From Tritrichomonas musculus (taxonomy: Eukaryota; Parabasalia; Tritrichomonadida; Tritrichomonadidae), in assembly GCA_039105265.1 (NCBI GenBank), contig JAPFFF010000029.1:1426001-1490000 (forward strand): a DNA stretch of 64,000 nucleotides. The letters are read 5' to 3'. Under the pieces are notes generated by a model. The model saw only the letters and a program-made list of their open reading frames with translations, did no database searches and had not been told where the DNA came from. The position numbers and the translations under genes are program-made. This document shows, piece after piece, positions 1 through 9,945 of the stretch (the first letter of the stretch is position 1; each line of letters opens with the position of its first letter).

Positions 1-540
1 CCAATGAACTGCATGTGAGCCATTATATTTTTTGTTAATTTCTTCTTTTGATATATGTTGTGCTAAATATAAATAAGGTGGATGGAGTATTACCAAATAC
101 ACAGATATTTGAAACATCCTAGCGGTAATAGTTTCTCCAGATTCCACAAGATAATAAACGATTGGTTCTCTATAACCTATAAATAATGCAGCTTCTAATG
201 CATTATAGTATTCTAAGGACCTGAGTTTCTGTTTGATATCTTTAAAAGGAAACTTATGTTCATACAAAACTCTAACACTATCTAATTTGTTATGGAATAT
301 GGCGTGATATAATAAACTACCATCATATTTATCTTCAACTTTTTCGTTATCGAATCCTATTTTAATATAATATTCGAGAACATCTTTATTTCCTCCAATT
401 GTTGCATAATAAACAAGATCTTCTTTTGGACTTATTGGTGCATTATAATTTAATTTTGATAATACTTGTAAAATTTCTAAACTTCCTCTTTTAGCAGCAT
501 ATTCCAATAACGAAATAGATTTCAATGTCGGATTAAAATA
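1..540 (-). pseudogene. Ankyrin-type (DUF3447-like) gene fragment, running off the left edge
   Basis: One open minus-strand frame runs from 540 to the window edge with no stop, but a TAA lies directly upstream (541-543) and no ATG occurs until near 118. The peptide reads like trichomonad ankyrin/DUF3447 proteins, for example SLLEYAAKRGSLEILQVL and DLVYYATIGGNKDVLEYY, helix pairs typical of ankyrin-like units. The 5' end is therefore missing or decayed. It may be the 3' part of the gene whose N-terminal region is at 1756-2856, or a fragment of a different paralogue. Such proteins usually act as protein-protein scaffolds; no specific role can be read here. Confidence 0.6.
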
Positions 541-1755
541 TTATTTAATAAATTTCATTTAAATATTATTTAATTAATTTCATTTAAATATTCAAACCAA
601 AACATCATCAAAATGATCAAATCAAAATATTATTCAAATATTTAAGTCATAATCTTATTCAAATGTATTAATCAAAACACTATTTAAATATATAAAGCAA
701 AACTAAATTTAATTAATTAAATGAATCCAATTTGAATTTTTATACTAAATTTCATTTAAATATTTACAATGAAAATACTATGAAAAAATCCAAATATAAA
801 TTATATTAAAATATTTGATTAATTGTTTTGTAAGGTTTGCAAATGAATTTTATCAAAAAGGCATGACTTTAGATATTTTGGAAATTAATATCAACTTCTT
901 GATATGATAAAAATAGCTTCACAATTTCCAAATTTTTATTTTTAACTGCAACATATATTGGCGTTTTTTGAAAAACTAAAAGAATTTCATTCCAAATTTT
1001 GAATAAATTTTATTAAAATGTTTGTCATTAAATTGTATATAAAAAGTTGATTTTAAAATTATATTAAAATCTTTATTGATATTTTATTGAAAACATTGAC
1101 AATAAAACATCATAGAAATACTGAATTTGAGATTAAATCATAAAAATTGATTTGACATTGAAATATTTAGTATTAATTTTGTTAAATCATTAAACCACTA
1201 ATTTTATTAAAATAACCAATTTGTAATTGTATTAAAAAATAAGATATAAAATCACATTTGTATTGAAATAATGTATTTGAAATGTAATGAAAATTAACAT
1301 TAACTTTTTTACTTGATAATAAAATTTCGACAATTTCATAATTTCCTTTTTCAACTGCTATGCAAAATGTTGTTTTAATAGAACATAATATGATAAATTT
1401 CATTGAAAAATATGAATTTGAATTTCATACAAAAAATCTAGAATTGGAATACGATTAAATACCAAAAATCAAATTTCATTGAAATATTTGTAATTTAATG
1501 TAATTTACAAAATAGGTAAATTAAAATATCATTTAAATGTTATATTTTAAAATTAAATTGAAAATTTTGAATTAAAACTGAATTTAAAAAAGATAGAATT
1601 CGATTAAATATTAAAATCCAAATTTCATTGAAATAAATATTGTCTAATTTCATTTTAAAAAATGATCTTTAAACTCCATTAAAATTTAAAAAAAAAAAAA
1701 ACACTATTTGAATTTTGTGATATGAAATTTCATTTAAAAATTGAACTTGTCAATT
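541..1755 (-). pseudogene. Decayed ankyrin repeat array
   Basis: This very AT-rich stretch has no long frame, but short minus-strand pieces still read as ankyrin repeats: TPIYVAVKNKNLEIVKLFLS followed by a VDIN-like end at about 881-974, and TTFCIAVEKGNYEIVEILLS with a VNVN end at about 1265-1375. These match the repeat style of the intact array at 10385-13177. The sequence also carries many copies of a degenerate ATTTCATT(T/G)AAA motif (about 553, 579, 749, 1399, 1477, 1624, 1728). The best reading is the mutated repeat region of the gene starting at 2856; relics of two separate genes are also possible. Confidence 0.55.
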
Positions 1756-2856
1756 TTATTGAATACTTTGACATAAAATTATTATAGGCTTATCAATATC
1801 ATTTATATCAAAAGAATTTAGAAGCATTTCAACAATAATATAATAATCATATTTGCAAAAATAAGTTAATGACTGCACAAATAATTCTGGATCATAAGTG
1901 ATAAATTCAAAATTGTATGATTTTAATATTTGTTTGAAATAATTTTGTAACAATTGTTGATGTTTATCAATAAAATAATTTGTTATTTCATTATGATGAC
2001 ATTTAATTGATTCATTAATATATTGTTGGAGTAAAGTGTCATTTATATCTTTATTTATGCTTTCAATAAAATCGATTAAATCATAATTTTTGGAGTGAAT
2101 TGCATAAATAATCAATGATGGATTCAAATCGACCTTATTATAATATAAATACTTAATAATTTGAATTGATCCAAAAAATGATGCGTATTCACTTATTGTT
2201 AGATTTTTGTCAATAAGAAATGAATTTGTTTCATAGATTGAAGGCTCTATTATTGCGTCTGAAAGAGAAATTGGTGATTTATTGACAAATTCAATAAATT
2301 CTTTAATTGAATCATCACGAATTAAAGAACAAAGATAAGAATTATTTTCTCCTATTTGCCGTAATTGTTCAAAATTTTCTGGTAATTCTTTGCTCATTTT
2401 TTCATACATATCTTTACTAATGAGTTCTTTGATTTCTGGTAAAAAGTAATGAATATATTTATATTCACTTTTTTTGTTGGCTGTTATTAAGTTCATAAGA
2501 GATTTATCAACATCTATTATTTTTAAATCAATGAGTAATAAAAGCATTTTCTTATTTGTTATAAAAATATTTACTATTTGATAATTTGAAAAGCTTTGTT
2601 TGATTGGGTCTTTAAGGTAAAAAAGAATTTGCTTGATAAGATCAAAAAAAATGGATGAGCGGTGATAATCATTTGCTATATTTAGAATCATGTGAAGCAA
2701 TGACTTGAGTTCGTTTTTATTTTCGATAATTTTATGATTATTAAATAATGTTAATAGTTCACTAAATTTTTCTTCATTGTTGCTTTGCTGATCTAAAAAC
2801 ATTAAAAGGGAACTTTGGATATCCTTCATTTTGCTTAAATAATCATCAATATTCAT
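1756..2856 (-). CDS. Ankyrin-family protein, N-terminal region (DUF3447 type)
   Basis: 366 residues. The first 130 residues (start MNIDDYLSKMKDIQ) are helical and match the N-terminal region of the other ankyrin gene in the window (start at 14300), including the 'IIENKNELKSLLHMIL' and 'QILFYLKDPIKQ' segments. Residues about 190-330 hold the DUF3447-like part (SEYASFFGSIQIIKYLYY, then SLIIYAIHSKNYDLIDFIE). In complete relatives an array of 33-residue ankyrin repeats follows; here the frame stops just as the repeats should begin and only relics are found downstream. It is probably the surviving 5' end of a broken gene, though it could still be expressed as a short protein. Confidence 0.6.
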   Translation of the reverse strand: MNIDDYLSKMKDIQSSLLMFLDQQSNNEEKFSELLTLFNNHKIIENKNELKSLLHMILNIANDYHRSSIFFDLIKQILFYLKDPIKQSFSNYQIVNIFITNKKMLLLLIDLKIIDVDKSLMNLITANKKSEYKYIHYFLPEIKELISKDMYEKMSKELPENFEQLRQIGENNSYLCSLIRDDSIKEFIEFVNKSPISLSDAIIEPSIYETNSFLIDKNLTISEYASFFGSIQIIKYLYYNKVDLNPSLIIYAIHSKNYDLIDFIESINKDINDTLLQQYINESIKCHHNEITNYFIDKHQQLLQNYFKQILKSYNFEFITYDPELFVQSLTYFCKYDYYIIVEMLLNSFDINDIDKPIIILCQSIQ

Positions 2857-2958
2857 ATTTTTTATCTAAAAATAAAAGTGTCATAAAATTTCTTTCGAAA
2901 ATTTTTACTTTGGAAATTTTAACTTTTTTCCACTTTTTCAAAAAAAAAATCAAAAAAT

Positions 2959-3037
2959 GGTTGCTGTGGGGTTCGAACCCACGCCCTCTCGGACCAGTGC
3001 CTTAAACTGGCGCCTTAGACCACTCGGCCAAACAACC
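2959..3037 (-). tRNA. tRNA-Leu (anticodon AAG)
   Basis: A 79-nt cloverleaf on the minus strand. The 7-bp acceptor stem GGTTGTT/AACAACC, an A-box-like TGGCCGAGTGG, anticodon arm CCAGT-TTAAGGC-ACTGG giving anticodon AAG, a short class II variable arm and the B-box GGTTCGAACCC are all visible. No intron is needed. A T-run lies downstream on the transcribed strand. It sits between an ankyrin gene and a tRNA-Asp gene on the other strand. Confidence 0.93.
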
Positions 3038-3261
3038 TTACATTATTTTTTTTGCTTTAATCTACAACCCAATTGATAATATATCTCACAATTTCAAAAT
3101 TTATAATAACCTTTGACAAAATATTAAAGTGGAAATTTTTCATTTAAATTTATAAATATAGAAACTAAGAGCAGTACTAATAAGACAGAATAATAATCAA
3201 TTTTATCTTATAAAGAAAGTTTTTTATAATATATAATACAAATGATTTCATAAAAACGTTT

Positions 3262-3331
3262 TCGCTGGTAGTGTAATGGTATCATGTAGGATTGTCGTTC
3301 CTGTGACCCGGGTTCGATTCCCGGCCAGCGA
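3262..3331 (+). tRNA. tRNA-Asp (anticodon GTC)
   Basis: A 70-nt cloverleaf with acceptor TCGCTGG/CCAGCGA, anticodon arm TAGGA-TTGTCGT-TCCTG (anticodon GTC) and T-arm CCGGG-TTCGATT-CCCGG. A run of nine T residues follows within a few bases, a normal RNA polymerase III terminator. A near-identical copy is at 14568-14637. It ends only 33 bases before the start of the kinase gene at 3365. Confidence 0.93.
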
Positions 3332-3364
3332 GACTTTTTTTTTAATTTAAAACGAATAACCATA

Positions 3365-6300
3365 ATGACAGAAGAAAAATTTTTAGATCTAACTGTTTAC
3401 CAAAGGCTAGAAAAAATTGGTCAAGGTGGCTTTGGGAAAGTATTTAAAATTCAAGAAAAAAGCACAGGCAAAATATTTGCTGCAAAAGTTTCATTAGAAA
3501 AATTATCAAAAAAAAATAAGTCTATTTTTACTAGTATTCATCGCGAAATTAATATTATGGCCAAAATAAGTCATCCATCCATACTTAAATTTATAGGATA
3601 CAGTGAAAAAAGTTTCAATAATAGGTCAAGGCCAGTTATCATTACAGAATATTCGCATAATGGTTCATTAAAAGATATTCTTAAACATGAAAGAGGTCTC
3701 CGCTCACAAAATCTAAACAGTACCAAAAAACTAATTAATATCTTTGGTATTGCATCAGCCATGTCATTTTTACATTTAAACAACATTATTCATAGAGATT
3801 TAAAGCCAGCCAATATTCTTGAAAACGAGTATTTATTTCCCCAAATTGCTGATTTTGGCCTTTCAAAAAAGTTTCATGAAAACACAAATTCAATGACCTC
3901 TCAATCGACCAAAAAGCTTCAAGGCACATATACATATATTTCACCGGAAGGTTTGCAAAACAATACATACACTAAAGCAGGTGATGTTTATGCTTTTTCC
4001 TTAATTGTATACGAAATAATGACCCTTCAAGAACCTTATAAAGATTTCAATTTACAGATGCTCTTTGCTCAAGTTGTACATCAGCAATATCGTCCCAAAT
4101 TTTTAACTCCTATTAAAGAATGTTATAAAAATCTTATTGAAAAATGTTGGGCGCATGATCCGAAAGATAGACCAACATTTGATGAAATTGTGAACGATCT
4201 CAAAACAAACGAGGAATTCATTCTTGATGACGTTGACAAAGAAGAATTTTTGAATTACGTCGAATCTATTGAAAACTCACAAATTTCGTTTGACGCTAAT
4301 AAGAAATTCACCAAAATTACTGTATTGAAAAAGCGACATCATAAGAAAGATTTCCAAAATGAAGATTTTAAAAATTACGAAGAATACTTGAATAAGCATC
4401 CTCATAACATCAAGAAGAAAATATCAAGATTGAACTCTTTGAGAGGTTCGTCTTCTTTAAGTCTAAGTACAATGAAAATTAAGGAAGAAAGAATGAGAAA
4501 ACGTTCTGATTTTGAAATAGGCCATAAAATCTTCGGAAAAGGATCGTCTGGATTCGTTCGTGTTGCAAAAGATAAAGAAAATGGTCAAAAAGTTGCATTC
4601 AAAGAAATGTATCCATGTGTTGATGATATGGAAGAAGATAGAATTAACAGAGAAATTGAAATATTGGCAAAAATAGACCATTATTCAATTCAGAAGCTAT
4701 ATGGCTACATTGAAGAAAGCATAAATGGAATCAGCTCGTCTGTCATTTTGACACTTTTTGAAGAAAATGGATCCTTAGAAAAATTCATTCAAAAAAAAGG
4801 ATCATCTAGTTTGGATTTCACTCAAAAATACATTATGATGTACGGAATTGCTGCAGCTTTGGATCATCTTCATAAGAAGAACGTTGTGCATGGAAGAGTA
4901 AGTCCAAAAAGCATTTTGGTTACAGATCAAATTGAACCAAAATTAACAAACTTTTATCATTCAAAAATGGCTACAAATGACCAAATATTACAGCCATTGT
5001 TGGTTGACGAACCAGTTTACATTGCACCTGAACTTCTTCAGATGGAAGAGGAGAAATATTTCTCAATCCACAATGCAAAGTTATTTGATGTTTTTGCATT
5101 TTCATTTGTTGTTTATTTCATTTTCACTGGAGAAAGACCTTGGTATGACATTAAGCAGCCGATGTTTATACCATCGAAAATAGAATCAGGAGAAAGACCA
5201 GAACTTCCTTCAGATCTTCCAAAGCTTCTTCTTTTATTAATTCAAGCATGTTGGAATCAAGATCCAATCAAAAGGCCAACTTTTTCAATTATTCTTGACA
5301 TAATTGGCAGTGAGCATTTTCTTAACAATCTAGATGATAAAGTTGATAAGACTCGATTTAAAGAATACCAAAATAATGTTCTATGCGATGATTCCTTTAA
5401 ATTTAATAACTATGTATTCATTAATGGAATTACATTTCCTAAAATACCGAGTAAAATGTTTGTTTCACCTCATAAATATAAAATTACTAATTATGAAGTT
5501 GGAAACAATTCGTACTTTAATGTTCGAGAAGCCAAACGTAAAAAGAAAACTGATCGCATTTTTCAAATATATAAATTAAAAGAAGAATATTGTAATGATA
5601 ATGAAATTTTAGACCTTTATTCATCACAAATTTCTGTATTACTCTCTGTTGATCATCCAGCATTAACCAAATTATATGGATGCTTTGAATATCCATCGAA
5701 AGTTATCTCTAAGGAATTTGAATATGATTCTATATATGATTATTTTTCTAAGTATAAAGAATTGCCTGAAATAATTGTTTCTACAACGAAGAGTGGAAAC
5801 TTATTATCAAATATTCACAATTTATCAATAACTGATAAATTCATTATCATATATGGAATTGTTTCAGGAATGTCTCACTTGCATTCAAGAGGAATTGTTC
5901 ATCTTAATTTAAATCCTGAAAATATTTTATTAGAAAGAAACGAGTATTTTTATCCAATTATTAAAATTGGCATTACTGCGCAAAAAGAAGATAAAAAAGT
6001 AGATTTGTTTTCTATTCTTTCTGAATTTTCTTATTCTTATGTTGCACCAGAATTAATAGAAATGAAAAGCAATGAAAAATTGAATTTAAAGAAGTGTGAT
6101 GTTTATTCTTTTGCAATGATTTGTTATTTTATTTTGACAGGTATTTCTCCATGGGGGAAAAGCAATGATTATCAGTTCATTTTAATGAATGCATTGAATG
6201 GAGAACGACCTAAAACAAAAGGTATTATTTCATATCCTTTTGTTGAATTAATTGAAAATTGTTGGGATAAAGATCCTTCAAAAAGACCTTCTTTTAAAAA

Positions 6301-7981
6301 CATACTAGATAAAATAGGATCACCAATCTTTGTTAAAACAATTTGCAATATTAATTTTTTCTATTTTCAACAATATCAAAAAATTGTTGAAAAGCAATAC
6401 ATACCTTTACAACTTTTTATTATTCGTACGAAAGATGAATTTGAAACTGTTAAAATTATCTCAAAAAGTGCATTTGCAACTATTAAAGTCGTAAATGATA
6501 AAATAAATAAGAAAATTGTGGCTTATAAAGAAATAATAATTCCTAAGTGTTCATTTATTGAAAGAGCTCAATTGTTTGCAAGAATTAATTTTCCATCAAT
6601 TATTAAGCCAATTGATATAATCAAGCCAAGTAATGATAAAGTGTATGGAATCATTATTCTTCCTTATGCATCTAATGGAAATCTTGATGCTTTACTTAAA
6701 ATAAAACGTATAAACTATACACAAAGATGCATTATATTATATGGAATAGCAATGGGAATGCTAAAACTTCATGATCAAGGAATTGCACATAAAAATTTGC
6801 ATCCAAAAAATATTCTTATAAATAGTTTTTGTGAGCCTTGGATTTCTGGTTTTGTAACTTCTAACTCTTTGATGAATATTGATATTTGCTACATGTCACC
6901 TGAAGCTTTGTCTATCTTTGCTAATAGTGAAGTTCAATTCGATGAACAAATTTCTGATGTTTATTCTTTTGGAATGATTGCTTACTACTTAATCACTGGC
7001 GTTCAGCCATACGGCGATAATAATGATAATAATTATTATAAATTATTTGAAAAAGTAAAAACTGAAAAGCCTTTGTTTCTTAATGATATTGAACAACACG
7101 TGGTTGATTTGATTTCTAGTTGTTGGGATGATCCTATAAAAAGACCAACTTTTAAGCAAATTTGTGACATCATAAGTGATCCTAAATTTTATATGAATCC
7201 AAATCAGAAATTCGATAGAAAGAGATTCTATGATTATCAAATGAAACTTGGCGAGTTAAGATTCATTAAATTTGATAAAAACGAAATTGAAAACTTTGAA
7301 AAAGTAAATTCTAATGAAAATAATAGAAACGCGATTTGTCTCAAAGCAGACAAACTTAATCACATGAAAAATGACCTCGATTCTCTGTTTTTCTTTAAGA
7401 AAACATTGGAAAATCGAAATCCAGATGAAACGTCTTTTACCATTTCTGCAGATAAAATAGATGTCTTATATGAGAATGATTTGTTTTCTTCACAAGAATT
7501 CGATGGCATTATTCAAATATATGATGATGTTTCAATTGAGATTAATTATCCTTCAGATTCATTTGAGCCTCTATTGAAAAAATTGTTGGAAAAGATGGAA
7601 AAATATAAGAAAATATTGGATATTGACGTTATCATCTCAAACATGCCTAATTTCATTGGATTTCCTAGAATTTATTACGTGCCATTTTCAGTGACAATTT
7701 ATTCTTCAGTGACTTCTATTGGACCAAATGCATTCAAAGACTGTAGCTCATTGATAGATATAAAATTACCTGAAACTTTGGCGAAAATTGGCAAAAGCGC
7801 TTTCGAAGGATGCTCTCATTTAAGTAAGATTTATATACCGCATTCTGTGATAAAAATTGGTGAAAATGCATTCAAAGGCTGCATTCAGCTGAATTATATA
7901 TTTATCCAATCATCAATGCTAGTAAAATATAATGAAAAATTTTTAGGAATCGAACAAAGTACAAAAGTAATTGCTTGTTAA
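3365..7981 (+). CDS. TKL-type kinase with three tandem degenerate kinase domains and a BspA-like LRR tail
   Basis: 1538 residues, no introns. Domain 1 (about 10-285) keeps the motifs for catalysis: glycine loop GQGGFG (19-24), Lys41, HRDLKPAN near 143, DFGLS near 163 and a SPE motif. Domains 2 (about 385-660), 3 (about 690-1000) and 4 (about 1035-1310) have kinase folds by pattern (YSFAM/YVAPEL, W..DP..RP) but lack the catalytic residues: HGRVSPKS then NFY in 2, HLNLNPEN in 3, HKNLHPKN in 4. Residues about 1445-1530 are BspA-like LRR_5 repeats (IGPNAFKDCSSL, IGKSAFEGCSHL, IGENAFKGCIQL). It is probably a cytosolic signalling or scaffold kinase in which the degenerate copies regulate or recruit. 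ATG at 3365 is the first in frame. Substrates are unknown. Confidence 0.85.
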   Translation: MTEEKFLDLTVYQRLEKIGQGGFGKVFKIQEKSTGKIFAAKVSLEKLSKKNKSIFTSIHREINIMAKISHPSILKFIGYSEKSFNNRSRPVIITEYSHNGSLKDILKHERGLRSQNLNSTKKLINIFGIASAMSFLHLNNIIHRDLKPANILENEYLFPQIADFGLSKKFHENTNSMTSQSTKKLQGTYTYISPEGLQNNTYTKAGDVYAFSLIVYEIMTLQEPYKDFNLQMLFAQVVHQQYRPKFLTPIKECYKNLIEKCWAHDPKDRPTFDEIVNDLKTNEEFILDDVDKEEFLNYVESIENSQISFDANKKFTKITVLKKRHHKKDFQNEDFKNYEEYLNKHPHNIKKKISRLNSLRGSSSLSLSTMKIKEERMRKRSDFEIGHKIFGKGSSGFVRVAKDKENGQKVAFKEMYPCVDDMEEDRINREIEILAKIDHYSIQKLYGYIEESINGISSSVILTLFEENGSLEKFIQKKGSSSLDFTQKYIMMYGIAAALDHLHKKNVVHGRVSPKSILVTDQIEPKLTNFYHSKMATNDQILQPLLVDEPVYIAPELLQMEEEKYFSIHNAKLFDVFAFSFVVYFIFTGERPWYDIKQPMFIPSKIESGERPELPSDLPKLLLLLIQACWNQDPIKRPTFSIILDIIGSEHFLNNLDDKVDKTRFKEYQNNVLCDDSFKFNNYVFINGITFPKIPSKMFVSPHKYKITNYEVGNNSYFNVREAKRKKKTDRIFQIYKLKEEYCNDNEILDLYSSQISVLLSVDHPALTKLYGCFEYPSKVISKEFEYDSIYDYFSKYKELPEIIVSTTKSGNLLSNIHNLSITDKFIIIYGIVSGMSHLHSRGIVHLNLNPENILLERNEYFYPIIKIGITAQKEDKKVDLFSILSEFSYSYVAPELIEMKSNEKLNLKKCDVYSFAMICYFILTGISPWGKSNDYQFILMNALNGERPKTKGIISYPFVELIENCWDKDPSKRPSFKNILDKIGSPIFVKTICNINFFYFQQYQKIVEKQYIPLQLFIIRTKDEFETVKIISKSAFATIKVVNDKINKKIVAYKEIIIPKCSFIERAQLFARINFPSIIKPIDIIKPSNDKVYGIIILPYASNGNLDALLKIKRINYTQRCIILYGIAMGMLKLHDQGIAHKNLHPKNILINSFCEPWISGFVTSNSLMNIDICYMSPEALSIFANSEVQFDEQISDVYSFGMIAYYLITGVQPYGDNNDNNYYKLFEKVKTEKPLFLNDIEQHVVDLISSCWDDPIKRPTFKQICDIISDPKFYMNPNQKFDRKRFYDYQMKLGELRFIKFDKNEIENFEKVNSNENNRNAICLKADKLNHMKNDLDSLFFFKKTLENRNPDETSFTISADKIDVLYENDLFSSQEFDGIIQIYDDVSIEINYPSDSFEPLLKKLLEKMEKYKKILDIDVIISNMPNFIGFPRIYYVPFSVTIYSSVTSIGPNAFKDCSSLIDIKLPETLAKIGKSAFEGCSHLSKIYIPHSVIKIGENAFKGCIQLNYIFIQSSMLVKYNEKFLGIEQSTKVIAC

Positions 7982-8423
7982 AATTTTAAAAGAATGGTTT
8001 ATGTCTAAGTCACTTTTTCAGAGGACTCTGTTTTGGCTATATATTTTTTGGTTTTTTTAGCCAATATTAATATACTAATGGAGTGATCTTTAATTTTAAG
8101 AATTTACTCATATCGAGGCTGAATACAGATAAAATAGGGGAAAAAAATCACAATTTTTTGTTTATTCACATTTCATATCTCTGAATTATTAGGCTATGAT
8201 GTATGAAATGTGATATGAAAATATTTGTAAATTTGTATCAAAAGTTGATAATAAAAATTCTCGATTTCATGTATTTGTGTGTATTTCATTTCATAAAATA
8301 TTGATATTATTGATTTTGAAAGAAAGCAAAATAAGTTGGAAAATATTATATTTTATCTTAATTGTTATATTTAATTTAAAAAAGTAAAAAAAAAAAAAAA
8401 GTGTTAAAAAAGAATATAATATA
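7982..8423. other. Spacer between convergent genes, with one hairpin
   Basis: No coding frame is visible. The stretch lies between the 3' ends of the kinase gene and the small BspA-like gene. The clear structure is an 11-bp inverted repeat, CACATTTCATA (8167-8177) and TATGAAATGTG (8202-8212), with a 24-base loop. It ends in a long A-run (about 8388-8400). Confidence 0.4.
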
Positions 8424-9203
8424 TCAATCCATTTGTGGAATAACATCACCATATTTTTCAATTTTTGCATTGCTTGGAAAAGCATCATCTCCTATGTCTT
8501 TTATGAAATTATGTATTTTTACAATTTCCAATGAGGAGCATCCGCCAAAGGCGTCATATCCTATCGTTCTTACAGATGGAGGAATCAAAATTTTTTTTAA
8601 ACTTTTGCACCAAACAAATGCATAGCTTCCAATTGAAATGACAGAATTTGGAATGTTTATTTTGGTCAATGCAAAACAGCGATTAAAAGCACTATTATTA
8701 ATAGATAATACTGAATCTGGTAGAAACACTTCAACAAGAGAACAAAGACAAAAAGCAAAAGGACCGATTTCAATCACTGATGGCGGAATTTCAACTTTGA
8801 CAAGTGATGTACATCCTCCAAATGCATTCATTTCAATGACCGTGCATGAGCTCGGAATTTTCACTTCTGTAAGCAGCGTATTTTTGTAAAACATATGTGA
8901 AGGAACTCTAGGGATTCCAAATGGAAGATTTACTGTTGTTGTTTCTCCTGAATTTATTTGTTCTATAATTAATTGGCAGACTTTTTTTGGGTTTTCGATG
9001 CATTCTTGCAAAAATGTAAATGAATCATTTATTGCTTGTATTTGTTCTTTGAGATTTTTTTCTCTTTGTTCATTTTTTTGAATTTCATCGTGAAGCATTT
9101 GTTGCATTTTTTCATTTTGCTCCTTTAACAATGAAATGCTGGCATTTAATTCATTTATTTTATCCATGTGCATTTGCTCAGTTGATTTAATTTCATCAAT
9201 CAT
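8424..9203 (-). CDS. Coiled-coil BspA-like leucine-rich repeat protein
   Basis: 259 residues. Residues about 5-65 form a charged coiled coil (LLKEQNEKMQQMLHDEIQKN). Residues about 95-245 hold six LRR_5/TpLRR repeats of 23 residues, with the usual I..(N/D)AF..C.SL spacing: VIEMNAFGGCTSL, VIEIGPFAFCLC, VISIGSYAFVWCKSL, TIGYDAFGGCSSL. There is no signal peptide or membrane segment, so a cytosolic role is more likely than the surface role proposed for some BspA proteins. A TCATT initiator-like site lies 13 bases upstream of the ATG. A partial, damaged copy of the last repeats is at 9832-9945, so the family has duplicated locally. Confidence 0.78.
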   Translation of the reverse strand: MIDEIKSTEQMHMDKINELNASISLLKEQNEKMQQMLHDEIQKNEQREKNLKEQIQAINDSFTFLQECIENPKKVCQLIIEQINSGETTTVNLPFGIPRVPSHMFYKNTLLTEVKIPSSCTVIEMNAFGGCTSLVKVEIPPSVIEIGPFAFCLCSLVEVFLPDSVLSINNSAFNRCFALTKINIPNSVISIGSYAFVWCKSLKKILIPPSVRTIGYDAFGGCSSLEIVKIHNFIKDIGDDAFPSNAKIEKYGDVIPQMD

Positions 9204-9215
9204 TTCTTAATTAAT

Positions 9216-9220
9216 AATGA
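9216..9220 (-). promoter_or_regulatory. Candidate initiator (TCATT) for the 8424-9203 gene
   Basis: On the minus strand TCATT lies 13 bases before the ATG and fits the trichomonad initiator TCA(C/T)(T/A), where the A is the transcription start. Short leaders of this size are normal in trichomonads. The motif is short, so chance occurrence in AT-rich DNA is possible. Confidence 0.35.
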
Positions 9221-9243
9221 AGTGTTTTTTTTTTATTTTCACC

Positions 9244-9320
9244 CAATTTTGAAAACATTGAATGTTTTTTCCGTTTTGAAAACATTGAATGTTTTTTTTT
9301 TTTTTTCCATTTTGAAAGCA
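9244..9320. repeat. Short tandem repeat upstream of the BspA-like gene
   Basis: About two and a half copies of a unit near TTTTGAAAACATTGAATG followed by a T-run, the last copy diverged. It lies just upstream of the divergent end of the 8424-9203 gene. Probably slippage of AT-rich DNA. Confidence 0.5.
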
Positions 9321-9684
9321 TTAGAAACTTCTATCAATAATAAATATATATAAATATAAGTCTGAAATACTTAAGATATAATTATTTATGTCGTTATAGC
9401 TTTCATTAATTTATAAAAGGCCAAACTAGGATTTAAATATTTAAATATTTAATCATAATAAATATTATTATATTTCTTTGATGATGAGAATGATGTGCAT
9501 TTTATGATGTAGTACTAACTAATTTTTGGTGGCGCAATCCGGCACCAGAACAGGATGTTATCTAATTGACTATTGATAACTTTTGTTGTATCGATCGCAA
9601 TATTCTTTATTCAAATTGGAATCCAAAGATATAGTGGAAAGCATATAAATATTCTTATTCAAATTCTCAACAACCAAAAAAAAT

Positions 9685-9820
9685 GAACTTATGTTTTCAA
9701 TTGAAAAAAAAATAATCATTGAATTAAAAGTGATTGTTTTACAATTCATAAAAAAACTGAACTTATGAATTTGAATTAAAAGTGATTGTTTTCAATTGAA
9801 AAAAAAATAATCATTGATCT
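9685..9820. repeat. Diverged tandem duplication of about 75 bases
   Basis: Two related units carry GAACTTATG, AAAAGTGATTGTTTT and CAATTGAAAAAAAAATAATC in slightly shuffled order. No coding sense is visible. The region lies beside relics of a kinase/BspA gene. Confidence 0.45.
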
Positions 9821-9831
9821 TTTTTTCTATT

Positions 9832-9945
9832 GGGAAAGCATCATCTCCTATGTCTTTTATGAATTGTTGTATCTTGGCAATTTCCAATGAGGAGAATCCA
9901 ACAAATGCGTCATATCCTATTGTTCTTAAAGGATGTTTTTGATTT
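9832..9945 (-). pseudogene. BspA-like LRR relic (partial copy of 8463-8577)
   Basis: The segment closely matches the 3' coding part of the gene at 8424-9203 (shared GGAAAGCATCATCTCCTATG and GCGTCATATCCTAT), but has base changes and no continuing frame. On the minus strand it follows the kinase relic at 9946-10150, the same kinase-then-LRR order as the gene at 3365. Confidence 0.65.

Noticed and set aside
9528-9558. Small GC-rich island reading GGTGGCGCAATCCGGCACC, near TACTAAC
   Set aside because: It has a weak GGTG/CACC pairing and a branch-point-like neighbour, but no 5' splice site, AG or second structural element could be joined to it, so neither an snRNA nor an intron is supported.
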